A stretch of DNA of 64,000 bases from Microglena sp. YARC (Eukaryota; Chlorophyta; Chlorophyceae; Chlamydomonadales; Chlamydomonadaceae): assembly GCA_022414725.1 (NCBI GenBank), contig CM039462.1, positions 177,517,900 through 177,581,899 of the forward strand. The letters are read 5' to 3'. This document shows positions 31,394 to 41,254 of this stretch, piece by piece (within the stretch, counting starts at the first letter, position 1; every line of letters starts with the position of its first letter). The position numbers were made by a program, and so were the translations under genes. The notes beneath the pieces were generated by a model. That model worked only from the letters and a program-made list of their open reading frames with translations. It was not told the DNA's origin and ran no database searches.

Positions 31394-33045
31394 CCCAATT
31401 TATCTCCCCGGAAGATATGCAAGCGATGCTTGACTGCCTGAGAGATTTCTGCGAGGCTACTCAGATGGCTGTGAATATAAAGAAAACTGAGATTGTCGTT
31501 TTCAACAAACAATTCTGTGATGAGGCCCGCATGGATCCTGATTACAAATTTGTCTATGATGGAGCACAACTTTCTACAAAGTTATCTTTTATCTACTTGG
31601 GATCCCTCTTTGTGGATGGTGACTCAAGCAATCGTGCAAAAGCTGCTTTTTCTAGGATGCTCACTAAGGCCCAAAAGGCACACCACATGCTTCGTAGGCG
31701 ATGCCATACTATGGAGATATACAATATTGATATTCTCACCCACCTGTTTGATTCTCTTGTACAACCTATCCTGAATTTTGGCTGTGAGGTGTGGGCTCCT
31801 TCTATTCTGAACAACACACTTATCTCAAATGACCATGCTTGTGAGAAATGGCATAGAGGTATACTTAAACAAATGTTGGGTGTTTGCCAATCTACTACAT
31901 CTAATATTATCATAGAAGAGCTGGGTAGAACCCCGTTGTGTTTTGCTTGGCTTAAACAAGCTTTGCGCTTCTGGAACAAGACCATACATAAAGAACCTGA
32001 GGATCTCATTAGAATGGCTCTTGAGGAATCTTTTGACTCCAACACTGGCTGGGTTCATGACTTGCGTTGTGCTCTCCACAAGCTAGGATCCAGTAAAAAC
32101 ATCAACATTTTGGAGGCTGTCGATGTCGAAGGTATTATGTCTGAAGTTTTTGAGTCATGGAGGTTTAAGTACCCAAGTGACACCAATGCAGTTAGAGACA
32201 TCCCTGATGAGAGAAGGGTTGGCTTTAAACGCCTCCGATACCAAAAATGGTTCGCAGCCAACAGCAATGATGAGAATGGCTTGATTCCCTTTACATCCGC
32301 CTTACATAAGCAGGATCAGATTCGTTCTATAGCACAGTTTAGAATGGGTTCCCATTGGCTGAACACAGAAAGAATGAGGGTGGTGGATAGAGCACACATC
32401 CCTCGCTCAATGAGACACTGTCAAATGTGTGGGTTCCAAAAACCTGAGGATGAAATGCATATGTTTGAGTGCCCTTTTTATAATGATATTCGCCTCCGCT
32501 ACCAGAATCTGTTTACAGATATTTATAGGCATGTCCATGAGGATACCGACTTAACCGTATGGAATGTGGAATTCTGCGATTCCACATTCAGAACCTTTAT
32601 GAATGGAAATGGCACTAAGTCTTTTTGGAGCAACCTAGCCGACTATCTTTCTACTTGTAGAAGAGCAAGACAGGAAGCCCTGGACTGCTTAGTGGCACCG
32701 TAATTTATTATCCCTTTTTTTCTTCTTGTGACTTCTCATTTGTTAGCTTCTTACCTCCGCCACTGTAAGTGGTTGAGATCTGGGTCCTGCTCTAAGGGGT
32801 TTAATACCTACGCCACCAAAACGGTGGTTGGGAGTTTGGTTTGTTTGTCCTCGACACACCCCTGATGTAATGGGGTTTTTTGCTTTGTGGGTGCTTTTTC
32901 TTTTTGTTTAAAGCACAGAGTCTCATACACCCTCGCGGTGTCAAGTAGACTTTAACATGTAATGTAATGTAATGTAATCTCTGAAGTACAGAGCTCTCTT
33001 AATCTTAAATGTTCAACATACCAATTGACCTCCCAATTTATCTCC
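31394..33045 (+). mobile_element. 5'-truncated non-LTR retrotransposon (LINE)
   Basis: It contains the 3' part of a reverse-transcriptase ORF (31407-32703), a ~250-bp 3' UTR and a (TGTAA)n tail at 32958-32982, as in several LINE clades. The 14-bp sequence CCCAATTTATCTCC occurs at 31394-31407, at the point where coding sequence begins, and again at 33032-33045, which suggests a target-site duplication. About 50 bases separate the tail from the right copy, so the exact 3' end is uncertain. Confidence 0.8.
31407..32703 (+). CDS. LINE ORF2 fragment: reverse-transcriptase end and C-terminal zinc knuckle
   Basis: About 430 residues remain. The start corresponds to the end of the RT domain: LDCLRDFCEATQMAVNIKKT followed by EIVVFN, the conserved (iN..Kt....F) motif. 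The catalytic YxDD block and any endonuclease lie upstream and are missing, as expected from 5' truncation during target-primed reverse transcription. The C-terminal part has CQMCGFQKPEDEMHMFECPF, a CxxC...HxxxxC knuckle typical of LINE proteins, at about residue 345. The frame is intact to the stop at 32701-32703, implying recent insertion. The open frame technically begins at 31387 in flanking satellite. It cannot encode a functional polymerase. Confidence 0.88.
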
Positions 33046-33244
33046 AAAACTTATCTCTTCCCAATTCTCGCCACACGTCAGCATCGCGTCACACAATGCG
33101 GAACACACGATGTTTTGCAGCAGCAGGCAAGATAAATCGAATCACATGAAGATGATCAGTATGCATGTATTGCGCCATTGCTCTTATGCTGGAGCTCAAA
33201 ACTGTGCTACAGCGGGAGATGCGTTACTTTGCAGGACTCAATGA

Positions 33245-33538
33245 TACCGCCCGGATTGTTGCGAACCCCCCCGACAGGCCAAAATAGCCCAGCCCCTTTC
33301 TACAGAGTCGCGGGAATATCGTATCAATATTACAAATTTTGAGGTCCCGCTTCAGAATCCTGAAAAATCGGCAAACCCAGTGGTCTATCAGTTAGTCACG
33401 CCTGATCTGAAAGTAAAGCTTGGATCCTTTGAGTACACTACGCTGGTCTTTAATCATATGGCTGCAGTTGACCAAGCATTCTTAAAGAGACATTTGCTTG
33501 ATGACAGTGCTGGACAGTTGCATTTCAGAACAGGATAG
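33245..33538 (+). CDS. Short uncharacterised coding-like segment without a start codon
   Basis: Open from 33245 to a TAG at 33536-33538. The part after CTTTCTACAG (33305 on) looks protein-like: REYRINITNFEVPLQNPEK, VVYQLVTPDLKVKLGSFEYT and FNHMAAVDQAFLKRHLLDD. CTTTCTACAG could serve as a splice acceptor. No family is recognised and no upstream exon was found. It may be the last exon of an unseen gene or a remnant. Confidence 0.35.
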   Translation, partial: YRPDCCEPPRQAKIAQPLSTESREYRINITNFEVPLQNPEKSANPVVYQLVTPDLKVKLGSFEYTTLVFNHMAAVDQAFLKRHLLDDSAGQLHFRTG

Positions 33539-33599
33539 GGGGCTCGGGTGGCGTGACGATGGACGTCTCTACTATTAATCGATCCTATCCTATTCATAA

Positions 33600-34390
33600 T
33601 AGCGCGTTGTCAGAGGTTTAGCGTGTGCGCGGCGAGTGGTCGCCCCCTTTTGGCCCAGCCGCTTGGGGTTTTGGTTCCATATCTTGCCGACCTGTCGCCC
33701 AGGTGGCAGCCAGTCTGGGATCTCGATTTCTCGGCACAGCCATGGGAACGATTGCCTCTCTGCCGAGTGCCGACCACCCATCCACCCACCCGTCAAAGGT
33801 TACCCGGCCGGTGTCGTTTTCGACTCCTTCTCACTGCTCCTCCGTGAAATTCTCTTGCATTTCCTGAGCCTAGCCGTTCTGATACCCGAATTTTCTGCTA
33901 TTTTCGGTGCTGCCTGAGTCCCCCGATATTCAACGGTGTAGCCTCCCTTTGTCCATCTGCCCTAACTCTTTCCCACCGATTTCGCTGCCACTGCCAATAA
34001 CTTCGCATGCAGCTCCCCCCGTTCCAGCATTCCGTTGGCCTTCTCCTGTGCTCTCACGCACTCCTGCCAGCTCGCTGGCTGCCTTTCGCTGACGTGGCCA
34101 GGGGAGCCGTTTCGAAGTTACCCGTTTCGGAGTTACCCGTCTCGGATCTCGATTTTCCGAGACCTGTCGCTGACGTGGCCACGGGGGTGGTCCGCCCGTC
34201 GGTACGACGGGCTCACATGCTAGCCATTTCGGCCCTGGCATGCCTGCAGGCAGTTGGGTCTTTGGTTTCATATTTTGCTGACCTGTCGCCCAGGCGGCAG
34301 CGATTCTCGGATCTCGATTTTCCGAGACCACGTGGCCACGGGGGTGGTCCTCCCGTCGGTACGACGGGCTCAGATGCTAGTTATCCGAAT
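33600..34390. repeat. Diverged ~120-bp repeats with GACCTGTCGCCCAGGYGGCA
   Basis: GGTTYCATATYTTGCYGACC to CTCGATTTYTCGRSAC occurs at 33668-33740 and 34258-34330, with partial copies at 34090-34180. CACGGGGGTGGTCC-(G/T)CCCGTCGGTACGACGGG is present twice (34183, 34335), the end being palindromic. No gene is supported. Confidence 0.7.
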
Positions 34391-34709
34391 TAGCGGTCAC
34401 ATCTGTCAGCACCACCCTGAGGTACTGTAGTGCTATCGTTCGGGCCTGCCTCTGATGCCCTTCGTGTCGCAGGGCTCTCAGGGGCTGAGGGCGGGGGCTG
34501 AGGGCGCGTTTCCATTTAAGCAAACTTTCCGGACTAGCAATTCATTTGGTTGTAGCCCCGAAGTCACCATCCCTCTGGTCACCACTGAACCCTGGATTGT
34601 GTTGACGTCGGCTTTTTGCCTACCTGGCATGCCTTGCTGGCTCGCTAAGCTGGATTTCCGACGAATCTGAATTTCATAGAAGAAAAGATCAAAAGACAAC
34701 GGAAGCGTT

Positions 34710-34830
34710 AGCTAGTTACGAGACTGTTGATTGACGTGACAGGCTTCAGCGCGGTCTGACGGTCGGTCGGGACAAATGGGTAAACATGGGGGCTCCTGCC
34801 CCCTTGAAGAGGGGGCTCCGCCAAGAAACA
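34710..34830. mobile_element. Long-TIR element arm fragment
   Basis: GACGTGACAGGCTTCAGC, GACAAATGGGTAAACATGGG and GGCTCCTGCCCCCTTGAAGA correspond to the right arm of the element at 5940-6880. Confidence 0.7.
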
Positions 34831-34839
34831 CCCTGATTC

Positions 34840-35780
34840 TTGTCAGGATTCTTTGTGCGTTACCGTCGCGTTCCGTTCCGTATCAATATGTTCTATGGGA
34901 ATTCTCCTGTTCCACCTCGTGGCAGAAAGGGGTCGCATCTACGTCTGAAAGAGCAACACAGACCAAGTCTTCCCATACGGAAACCTCAGGATCATACTGC
35001 TTTGCGTTACCTGCACGTTGTGTTTGCCTCATCACGCCTGCAACCTGCGACTCCCCAAATGTATGCTTGTATGAAGCACCCCAACAGTGACTGCCAGCGT
35101 GGCACATATGCTGCAACTTGCAACTGATATATAGCAGCTACACGATTGGAAGCTGGGCCCGCGTCCTTCGCGTCTTCATTTTGAATATAACTACCAGTAT
35201 ATGGACTGCCTGTAACTTCCAGAAGTGACTTCGCTTCATCACGTCCTCTTGGAAGTTATCCAACCCAATTCTCGGCTCCAGAAATCAGAATCTGTTTAAA
35301 CTTCGCCTCCGCACTGCGTCCGAGCATTTTGTTAGTCTTGGAGGCCCTGGATCTGCTTTCATCAACCGTAGATTTGAAATAACCATTGATTAGCCCAGCC
35401 TAGACGTGCCTCGTGAATGCGAGGCTCAGTGTGGATTAGTCGCTATGATCAGCCTACCGCTCCATCGAAACTGCATTCCGTAATCCAGATCTGTTGAGTA
35501 GCGCGCGCTATTTTGCGCTACTGCTCAGATTAACCTGCCCGGGAGCATCCATAGGTATGTGTTCTTGGTGGGATGTGCGTCGACTAAGCAGCCTGTAGTT
35601 ATGGCTTTTTGCTGCCATCACTATCTGTCGTCTGTCAAGCGTCAATTTTTGGCTTCTGACAGGAGGGTTCGACCTAGATTTTGAAGACATCGAGGTTCTC
35701 GTTTAGTCTTCCCTTCGGTCTTCCCTTTTCTCAAATTCTTGATTACCAAATGGATAATGCTTTGCCCTGAAAAAACGAAG
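34840..35780. other. Mixed-composition region upstream of the MAP kinase
   Basis: Frames on both strands between 34840 and 35127 are protein-like in composition but have no recognised motif, and none is called. The last part should hold the MAP kinase promoter; no clear TATA element is apparent. Confidence 0.4.
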
Positions 35781-35787
35781 GTAGACA

Positions 35788-35910
35788 ATGCAGCAACCGC
35801 ATGAAGTTCCACAGGAGCAAGGTCAAGAAGACTCTCCAGAGCTCGCCGCTTTCTTTCATGGTGCTGGGGGGGGTTGCGTACGTTACACCCCGGTGTCGAT
35901 ATGCGGGAAG
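35788..35910 (+). CDS. MAP kinase, probable first exon
   Basis: ATG at 35788, 41 codons ([30 protein letters not shown]), then GTGAGGTGC. The codon end is in phase 0 like every other exon of the gene. Start choice rests on this clean donor and on there being no closer alternative. Confidence 0.5.
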
Positions 35911-38900
35911 GTGAGGTGCTGAAGTGTTCGCGACATTTTCTGTGTGTTTAGCCTACACTGGACGGCGATTATTCCACGCTGCACCAACCAGGCCCCACCT
36001 TTTTCTTTTTGTTGTTGGCCCCGGATCGATGGAGAACTTATTCGAATCCCTCGATGGCTCCATTTGTACGAGACAATATGTACCTGTAGATGCACCCTTG
36101 ACAGATGCAAATGTTGATCAAAGGCTCCATACACAGCATGAAGTTGATTTCCCCTCCCTTGGGTGGAGGTGGGAGATCCAGGAACCTATTGCTAGATCCA
36201 CCATTCCATAAGCTTTCCTTACCCTTTCGCCTCTTTCTCTGCACGGTTGTCAATGTTCGCTGAACTGCCATTATCCAGAAGCCATGCCTCCTGACATCTT
36301 CCCCTCCAACCCCGCCTCTTTGACTCAGGGAGCCTATGGACTCGTCTGTGCGGCTAGGGACAACGCGACAGGGCAAATGGTCGCGATCAAGAAAATACCA
36401 AAGCTTTACGCCAATCGCTCCGATGCAACTCGCATTCTGAGGGAGATAACACTTCTGAGACTCTTGAAGAACGAGGATATTGTTGAACTCCATTACATTC
36501 TGCTTCCCCCGGACCTTAAGAGATATGAAGACCTCTATGTAGTGAGTAGGACTGTTTTCTTTCTTTCTGCAGCCTCTTCCTTGACAGGGCTTTCTTTTCT
36601 TATTCAAAAATATGTATCTCTGTTTAATAACATATCCCTGATCTGGATTCGGCAATATTCTTCCCCTCCTCGACGCACACCCTACCCCACTCTACCCCAC
36701 GGTTATATTCCTGTGAACCAGCCCTGTCAGCCTAATGCCATAAGCACTGGTGGCTACAACTTGGCAAGTAGGCCCATGGTTCCCCCATATCCTAGGGTTA
36801 TTTGACTAAAGCCCTTACAACAGTCTGAGTTCACCACTATCTGTAGACAATGTAAATTATGCATGCTTTCTCTTTTTCTCTGAACCGTGAAACTTAAGCA
36901 TGATGCCCTCTATCTCGCCAATGCTTTCTAACATATGGGTTGACGACTGGTTTGGTTTGTGACATCCAAAGCCCAGTCAGTATCCTCAACTTACCAATAT
37001 CCACTGGCAGAATATCTGTCGGTAGGCATGACTTCAACCTTTTCACTCTGTAGTGTTGAGCATCACCCAGGCTACGTTATCGTTACGAGCTTTGTGCTGT
37101 ACTCGGGCAATATTCGGTCTTGTTGCAGCTTGAAAGAACAGCAGGATCCAGATTATTCAGTCTTTTACTGACTCTTGCCTACTCTGGCTATACTCCTTTG
37201 TGCCCTTGTTCCTCTTGAACTTTTTGAACTTGAGTACGATCAGTTTTTTTTACCCAAAGCGGTCGTAGCAGGGACTCTTTGGCCCATTATTCCCCCACAC
37301 TGACACCCAAACCCCCTGGGGCGACCCTTCGGGCTGCCCAACCCAAATCACTACTTGGACCCCAAGCTTGGCAAGTACCAAATCTGTGAAAGCTACCAGA
37401 AGACCCCCTTCCTGAAACGGGAAGAACTCTGATTATGACCTCCTGCTCATTACTCCCTCAGGTCTTTGAGCTTTTTGAGTCGGACCTGCACACTGTGATT
37501 GGAGCAAATGACGATCTTTCAGCGGACCACCAGAAGGTCTTTCTGTACCAGATGCTTCGAGGTCTCAACTTCATCCACCAGTCAGGGGTTCTGCACAGAG
37601 ACCTGAAGCCCAAGAACATCCTTGCCAACAGCAACTGCAGACTCAAGATCTGCGACTTCGGCCTAGCACGACTTCTCCCAAGTACCAACAGCCTGACTCC
37701 AGTGAACTGGACAGACTACGTAGCAACACGCTGGTACCGTGCACCTGAGCTTTGCGGAGTCTTCTATGGCCACTACTCCCAGGCTGTTGACGTGTGGAGC
37801 ATGGGCTGCATTTTCGCTGAAATCTTGCTAGGCAGACCTCTGTTCCCTGGCCGAGATGCTGAAAGCCAGCTTCAACTTATCACTGACCTTGTGGGCAAGC
37901 CTGATGTAGAAACTATCCGACTCGTCTCCAATGCCAAGGCCCGCAACTGGCTCCAGATGATGCCCAACAAGCCAAGCCGATGGGAGTCGAGGTTTCCTGG
38001 AGTGGACCCTGATGCTGTGGCCCTACTCAAGGAGATGCTTGCATTTAATCCTAGTATGCGCACCACTGCAGAAGAGGCTTTGGCGCACCCGTACTTCCAG
38101 CAACTTCCGAAACCCCCAATGGAGGTAGGGAGAAAGAAGCATTGTGTTTTTTTACTCACCTGAGACTTCCCACTCGCCCCCTCCCACTACCCCATTCCCT
38201 CTCCCACTCGCCCCCTTCAACTCCCTTTCCCTCTCACCTAGCCTTGTACATGTCTGTTTTGCAGGGTATTAACTTCGTTGGTGCAGAACACTTCAAGTTC
38301 GACAAGAACCCTGACCCAAGAATCCCTGCAACCTACACTGAGGATGTTAGAGAGTTGATCAACCAAGAGGCGAGTTTGCCGCTTTTATAGGATGTCGATG
38401 GGATGGATTTTGATGGGATGGAATGTTGATGGGATCTTGGGATGTTTTGGAGATATTCATCCCTGATGTTCATGGGTGTGATGCATGGATGGGATGGCTG
38501 GGGTGTTGATTGGATGGGTGGGATGTTGATGGAATGGAGGGATGTTGATGGGATGGATGGGTGGGATTTTGATGACGGGTGGGATGGATGGCTGGAATTT
38601 TGATGGGATCTTAGGATGTGTTGGGATCTTTGTGGTCATCCCTTAAGTTGATGGGTGGGATGCATGGATCAAATGTTGATGGGATGGGTTGTGCAACCAA
38701 TGAGGAAAGCGTGGTGATCGATAGGGGAACATGAGGATCGTTATCCGTCACACTTCATCCCTCTTTCGAAAGACCGACGCCCACTATCGGTGTGCGCGTC
38801 CGGCCCGACCAGGTCCCCTTCTGTCGAAGGAGATTTCCCCAGGCAGGCGATCTGCACTTTGGTTCTTGGGGGGATCGAACTCGGGGTGCTGAGCGAACGA

Positions 38901-40444
38901 TCGCTCCAAGCAGGCCCTCAACGACTCCACCAATTGTATCCAATGAGGACTACGTGGTGATCAATAGGGGAACGTGAGGATCGTTATCCGTCACAGGTGG
39001 GGTGTTGGTGGGATGGGTGGTATGTTGATGGAATGGACGGATGTTGATAGAATGTGATGGGTGGGATGGATGGATGGAATTTTGGTGGGATCTTGGGATG
39101 TATTGGGATCTTTGTGGTAATTCCTGATGTTGATGGGTGGAATGCATGCCATGGATGGAATATTGATGGGATGGGTGAGATGTTGATGGGATGGGTGGGA
39201 TGTTGATGGGATGGGTGCGTTTCAGGTCCAAACATTTGTGAGTTGACTTGCTTCTGTTTTGCTTATAATTTCTGTGTGAGAATTCATTTCTGTCTTCTAG
39301 ATCAATTAAAAACTGTTCCAAATCAATGACTTTCAATCGATCGTTTTCGTGGACACTCAAGTCTTCTTGCCTAAAGCTGTGTCAGCAAATCCTCGTATGG
39401 TTTCCTGTTGCCACTCACACCCTTGACGAAAATACATCTCGTCATCATCCTCAGTAGTATTATGGTCACCACCTTCACCGTCGTTGCCGTCATCATCGCT
39501 ATATCCTAGTCAACCACCGACTGGCACATAAGGGTAGTAATAAATCATTATGTCTTCTCTTGTGGCCCCAACCCCTGGGAATTATGTTTATCATCGCTGC
39601 CATAATTATTTTGATCATCGTCATCCTGCAGATCCTGAAGTACCATCCACACGCTCGCGAGCTGTACATGAATGGTATGCTCCCTGTTGTCAATGCCGGC
39701 CTTGTGGACCAGTACGGATCCTACACGATGCAAGCATCTCTTCCCCTGCAAGCTCCTCCCGCTGAGCAGCCTCAGCAAGTGGCCTTTCAAACACCACAGC
39801 ACCAAACTCCCACGCAGCCACAGCTCCGGCAGGATAACCTTGGAGCTGGGTCTACCCACCCCCAGCATTACCCTGGAGCTGGGTCTACCCACCCCCAGCA
39901 TAACCCAGGAGCTGGGTCTACCCACCCCCAGCATTACCCTGGAGCTGGGTCTACTCACCCCCAGCATTACGTTGGAGCTGGGTCTACCAACCCCCAGCAT
40001 TACCCTGGAGCTGGGTCTACCCACCCCCAGCATTACCCTGGAGCTGGGTCTACCTACCCCCAGCATAACCCTGGAGCTAGGTCTACCTACCCCCAGGGTC
40101 ACCCTGGAGCTGGGTTTGTCTACCCTCCGGCAGAGCATTCGATGTATCACCAGCAACAACACGACCCACAACACTACAGAAGGGACGAAGCACACTTACC
40201 AGGACGTCATGAGCAGCACAATGAGGAAGGCTTGCGTGCAGGTGCTTCTGCAGTGCAAGTGCCATTGTCCCAAGCAGTAGGCATGCATACTGATTCACCG
40301 CAGTACTACAGCAATCCAGGTTCGGTAGAGGAGATGCCGAGAGCGGATGGTCAGCCTGACCATTATTTCACTTATGGGCAACTCATGGCAGCTTCCCACC
40401 AGCTCCCTGAGCCAGCCACTGGGCTAAGCCCCAAGATTTATTAG
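35788..40444 (+). CDS. TDY-type MAP kinase with repeat-bearing C-terminal tail
   Basis: A Ser/Thr kinase of the CMGC/MAPK family. Firm exons: 36329-36541, 37462-38124, 38265-38369 and 39632-40444, all in phase 0; 35788-35910 is a likely first exon. Motifs in order: [11 protein letters not shown] (Gly loop), VAIKKI with the ATP Lys, [12 protein letters not shown] with the helix-C Glu, [13 protein letters not shown], and the activation motif TDY in [20 protein letters not shown] is the hallmark of plant and algal group D MAPKs. The C-terminal extension ([10 protein letters not shown] joined to [15 protein letters not shown]) also matches that group. The tail has eight 11-residue [11 protein letters not shown] units. 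Intron 38370-39631 is GC-AG. The exon with the first Gly of the loop and the N-lobe strand is unresolved; a candidate starts at 36035. Confidence 0.92.
36035..36208 (+). CDS. MAP kinase, tentative N-lobe exon
   Basis: After GATGGAG at 36034 an open frame reads [18 protein letters not shown], then [12 protein letters not shown] and stops at 36209-36211. It is in the same frame as exon 36329. WEIQEPI resembles the RYxIQEVIG stretch before the Gly loop of group D MAPKs, but no GT donor in phase 0 follows it before the stop. The real splice is unknown. Confidence 0.25.
36329..36541 (+). CDS. MAP kinase exon: Gly loop to hinge
   Basis: Acceptor TTTGACTCAG, 71 codons, donor TATGTA-GTGAGTAGG. It carries GAYGLV, the VAIKKI Lys, the RILREI Glu and DLYV at the hinge. 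Confidence 0.88.
37462..38124 (+). CDS. MAP kinase exon: C-lobe with HRD, DFG and TDY
   Basis: Acceptor CTCCCTCAG, 221 codons, donor ATGGAG-GTAGGG. It begins [13 protein letters not shown] and contains [28 protein letters not shown] and [11 protein letters not shown]. The preceding 920-bp intron shows no repeats. Confidence 0.96.
38265..38369 (+). CDS. MAP kinase exon ending at a GC donor
   Basis: Acceptor CTGTTTTGCAG, 35 codons ending [11 protein letters not shown]. The next bases are GCGAGTTT. Reading on gives a stop at 38388, but removing a GC-AG intron joins INQE to ILKYHP, as in related kinases. Confidence 0.85.
38400..39235. repeat. GGATGTTGATGGGATGGGTG minisatellite in MAP kinase intron
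   Basis: Two array blocks (38400-38690 and 39000-39230) of 15-20 bp units are separated by 38690-38990. That separator is bracketed by ~45-bp direct repeats (GGGGAACATGAGGATCGTTA with TCCGTCAC) and holds a tRNA-like segment. Confidence 0.88.
38770..38945 (-). other. tRNA-like, SINE candidate in MAP kinase intron
   Basis: On the minus strand, GGAGTCGTTGAGGGC, a small arm GAGCGATCGTTCGCTC and a B-box AGTTCGATCCC follow in the order of a class II (Ser/Leu-type) tRNA, but the T-stem does not pair properly. The ~45-bp direct repeats at 38712-38755 and 38954-38998 could be target duplications or part of the array. Confidence 0.3.
39632..40444 (+). CDS. MAP kinase last exon: C-terminal tail with 11-residue repeats
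   Basis: Acceptor CATCCTGCAG, 270 codons. It begins [15 protein letters not shown] and is then rich in Gln and Pro. Eight 33-bp units at 39842-40105 encode [11 protein letters not shown]; a ninth is degenerate. The last ~19 codons ([17 protein letters not shown]) and the stop lie within a MITE family A copy. Confidence 0.85.
   Translation: MLKYHPHARELYMNGMLPVVNAGLVDQYGSYTMQASLPLQAPPAEQPQQVAFQTPQHQTPTQPQLRQDNLGAGSTHPQHYPGAGSTHPQHNPGAGSTHPQHYPGAGSTHPQHYVGAGSTNPQHYPGAGSTHPQHYPGAGSTYPQHNPGARSTYPQGHPGAGFVYPPAEHSMYHQQQHDPQHYRRDEAHLPGRHEQHNEEGLRAGASAVQVPLSQAVGMHTDSPQYYSNPGSVEEMPRADGQPDHYFTYGQLMAASHQLPEPATGLSPKIY
39842..40138 (+). repeat. 33-bp in-frame coding minisatellite
   Basis: GGAGCTGGGTCTACCCACCC plus CCAGCATTACCCT, eight units and a decayed ninth. 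Substitutions are few and in frame. Confidence 0.96.
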
Positions 40445-40550
40445 TTCTGGCCAGCAGATTCGGTCAGCTTCCAGGCACACTAACTAGGTTGCATTAGCTT
40501 CGGCTGAATAGCCAGTCAGGATAGCTGCCTAGAAGCTGCTGCTTTATGCT
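40388..40550. mobile_element. MITE family A, copy 4, supplying the MAP kinase stop codon
   Basis: CAGCTCCCTGAGCCAGCCAC, TGGGCTAAGCCCCAAGATT and GCTGCCTAGAAGCTGCTGC match the complement of copy 1 (5757-5930) along the whole length. Confidence 0.75.
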
Positions 40551-40559
40551 AAAAATAAT

Positions 40560-40785
40560 AAGTCCTGTGCAGCGTCGCAAGCGATGCGGAAAAGAAGTGG
40601 AGAGTTTTGGCAATTGAACGACAGGGCAACAATTGAGCTGACCGAAGCCTGTCAGTTATGAGACAGTTGGCTGACGTGTCGGGCTTAGTCTCGGTTGTCA
40701 GATGGAGGGATATGCAGACAATGTGGTGAATTTGGGGGGTCCCGCCCCCCAGGAGGGGGGGGGGCTCCGCCAAAAACGCTAAAGC
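40560..40785. mobile_element. Long-TIR element arm
   Basis: It has the same block order as the right arm at 6660-6880: CAGCGTCGCAAGCGATGCGG, GACAGTTGGCTGACGTGTC, then CCCGCCCCCCAGGAGG and GGGCTCCGCC. Confidence 0.72.
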
Positions 40786-40887
40786 CCGCTAGACTAACCA
40801 GAATCACTAAGCATATTAGTGTGCGTAGTCTCAACTGCGCGAGCAAGGAGTCAACATCTTGGAAAACAAGCTTCCTACCTACATATT

Positions 40888-40990
40888 TTCTAATCCTGGG
40901 AGACTGATATCCCGTTTCGATGAATGGTCCAATGCTTGACCTCGTTGAGCTGAAGGTGCAGGGTTCAAATTCCTCCGGGTGCGCTTCAGT
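40888..40990 (+). other. tRNA-like segment
   Basis: AATGGTCCAATGC, then CTCGTTG and AAGGTGCAGGGTTCAAATTC occur in tRNA order, with a partial acceptor stem (CCCG/CGGG). The T-arm and anticodon stems pair poorly. Probably a tRNA-derived pseudogene or SINE head. Confidence 0.25.
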
Positions 40991-41254
40991 GTTGGCAGTC
41001 GCTGTCAACAGCCATGGTAGCTTTGTCCAGGTATAGTAACAGCCCGTTCTCTACCGCCGTAAAACGGGATCTCTTAATACCATGTCCAACCAGGCGCTCT
41101 CATTGCATTATGCTGGGAGCCTGATAGACTTGTTATCTGCGACTGTTTCACTCACGGTCTACCCTAGGCATCATAGAAGCCTGATAGACTTATCGACAGC
41201 ACCCAGTATCTTTTCTCGTGGGGCTTGAGCCCATTTAAACTGAAAGCCGGTAAG

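Noticed and set aside
31593..32045. Minus-strand 150-codon frame within the LINE
   Set aside because: Antisense shadow of the reverse-transcriptase frame.
33623..34393. Several plus-strand frames of 60-128 codons
   Set aside because: They overlap in three registers across diverged direct repeats and lack motifs.
34840..35127. Overlapping protein-like frames on both strands
   Set aside because: No motif, splice signal or repeat of codon pattern decides between them.
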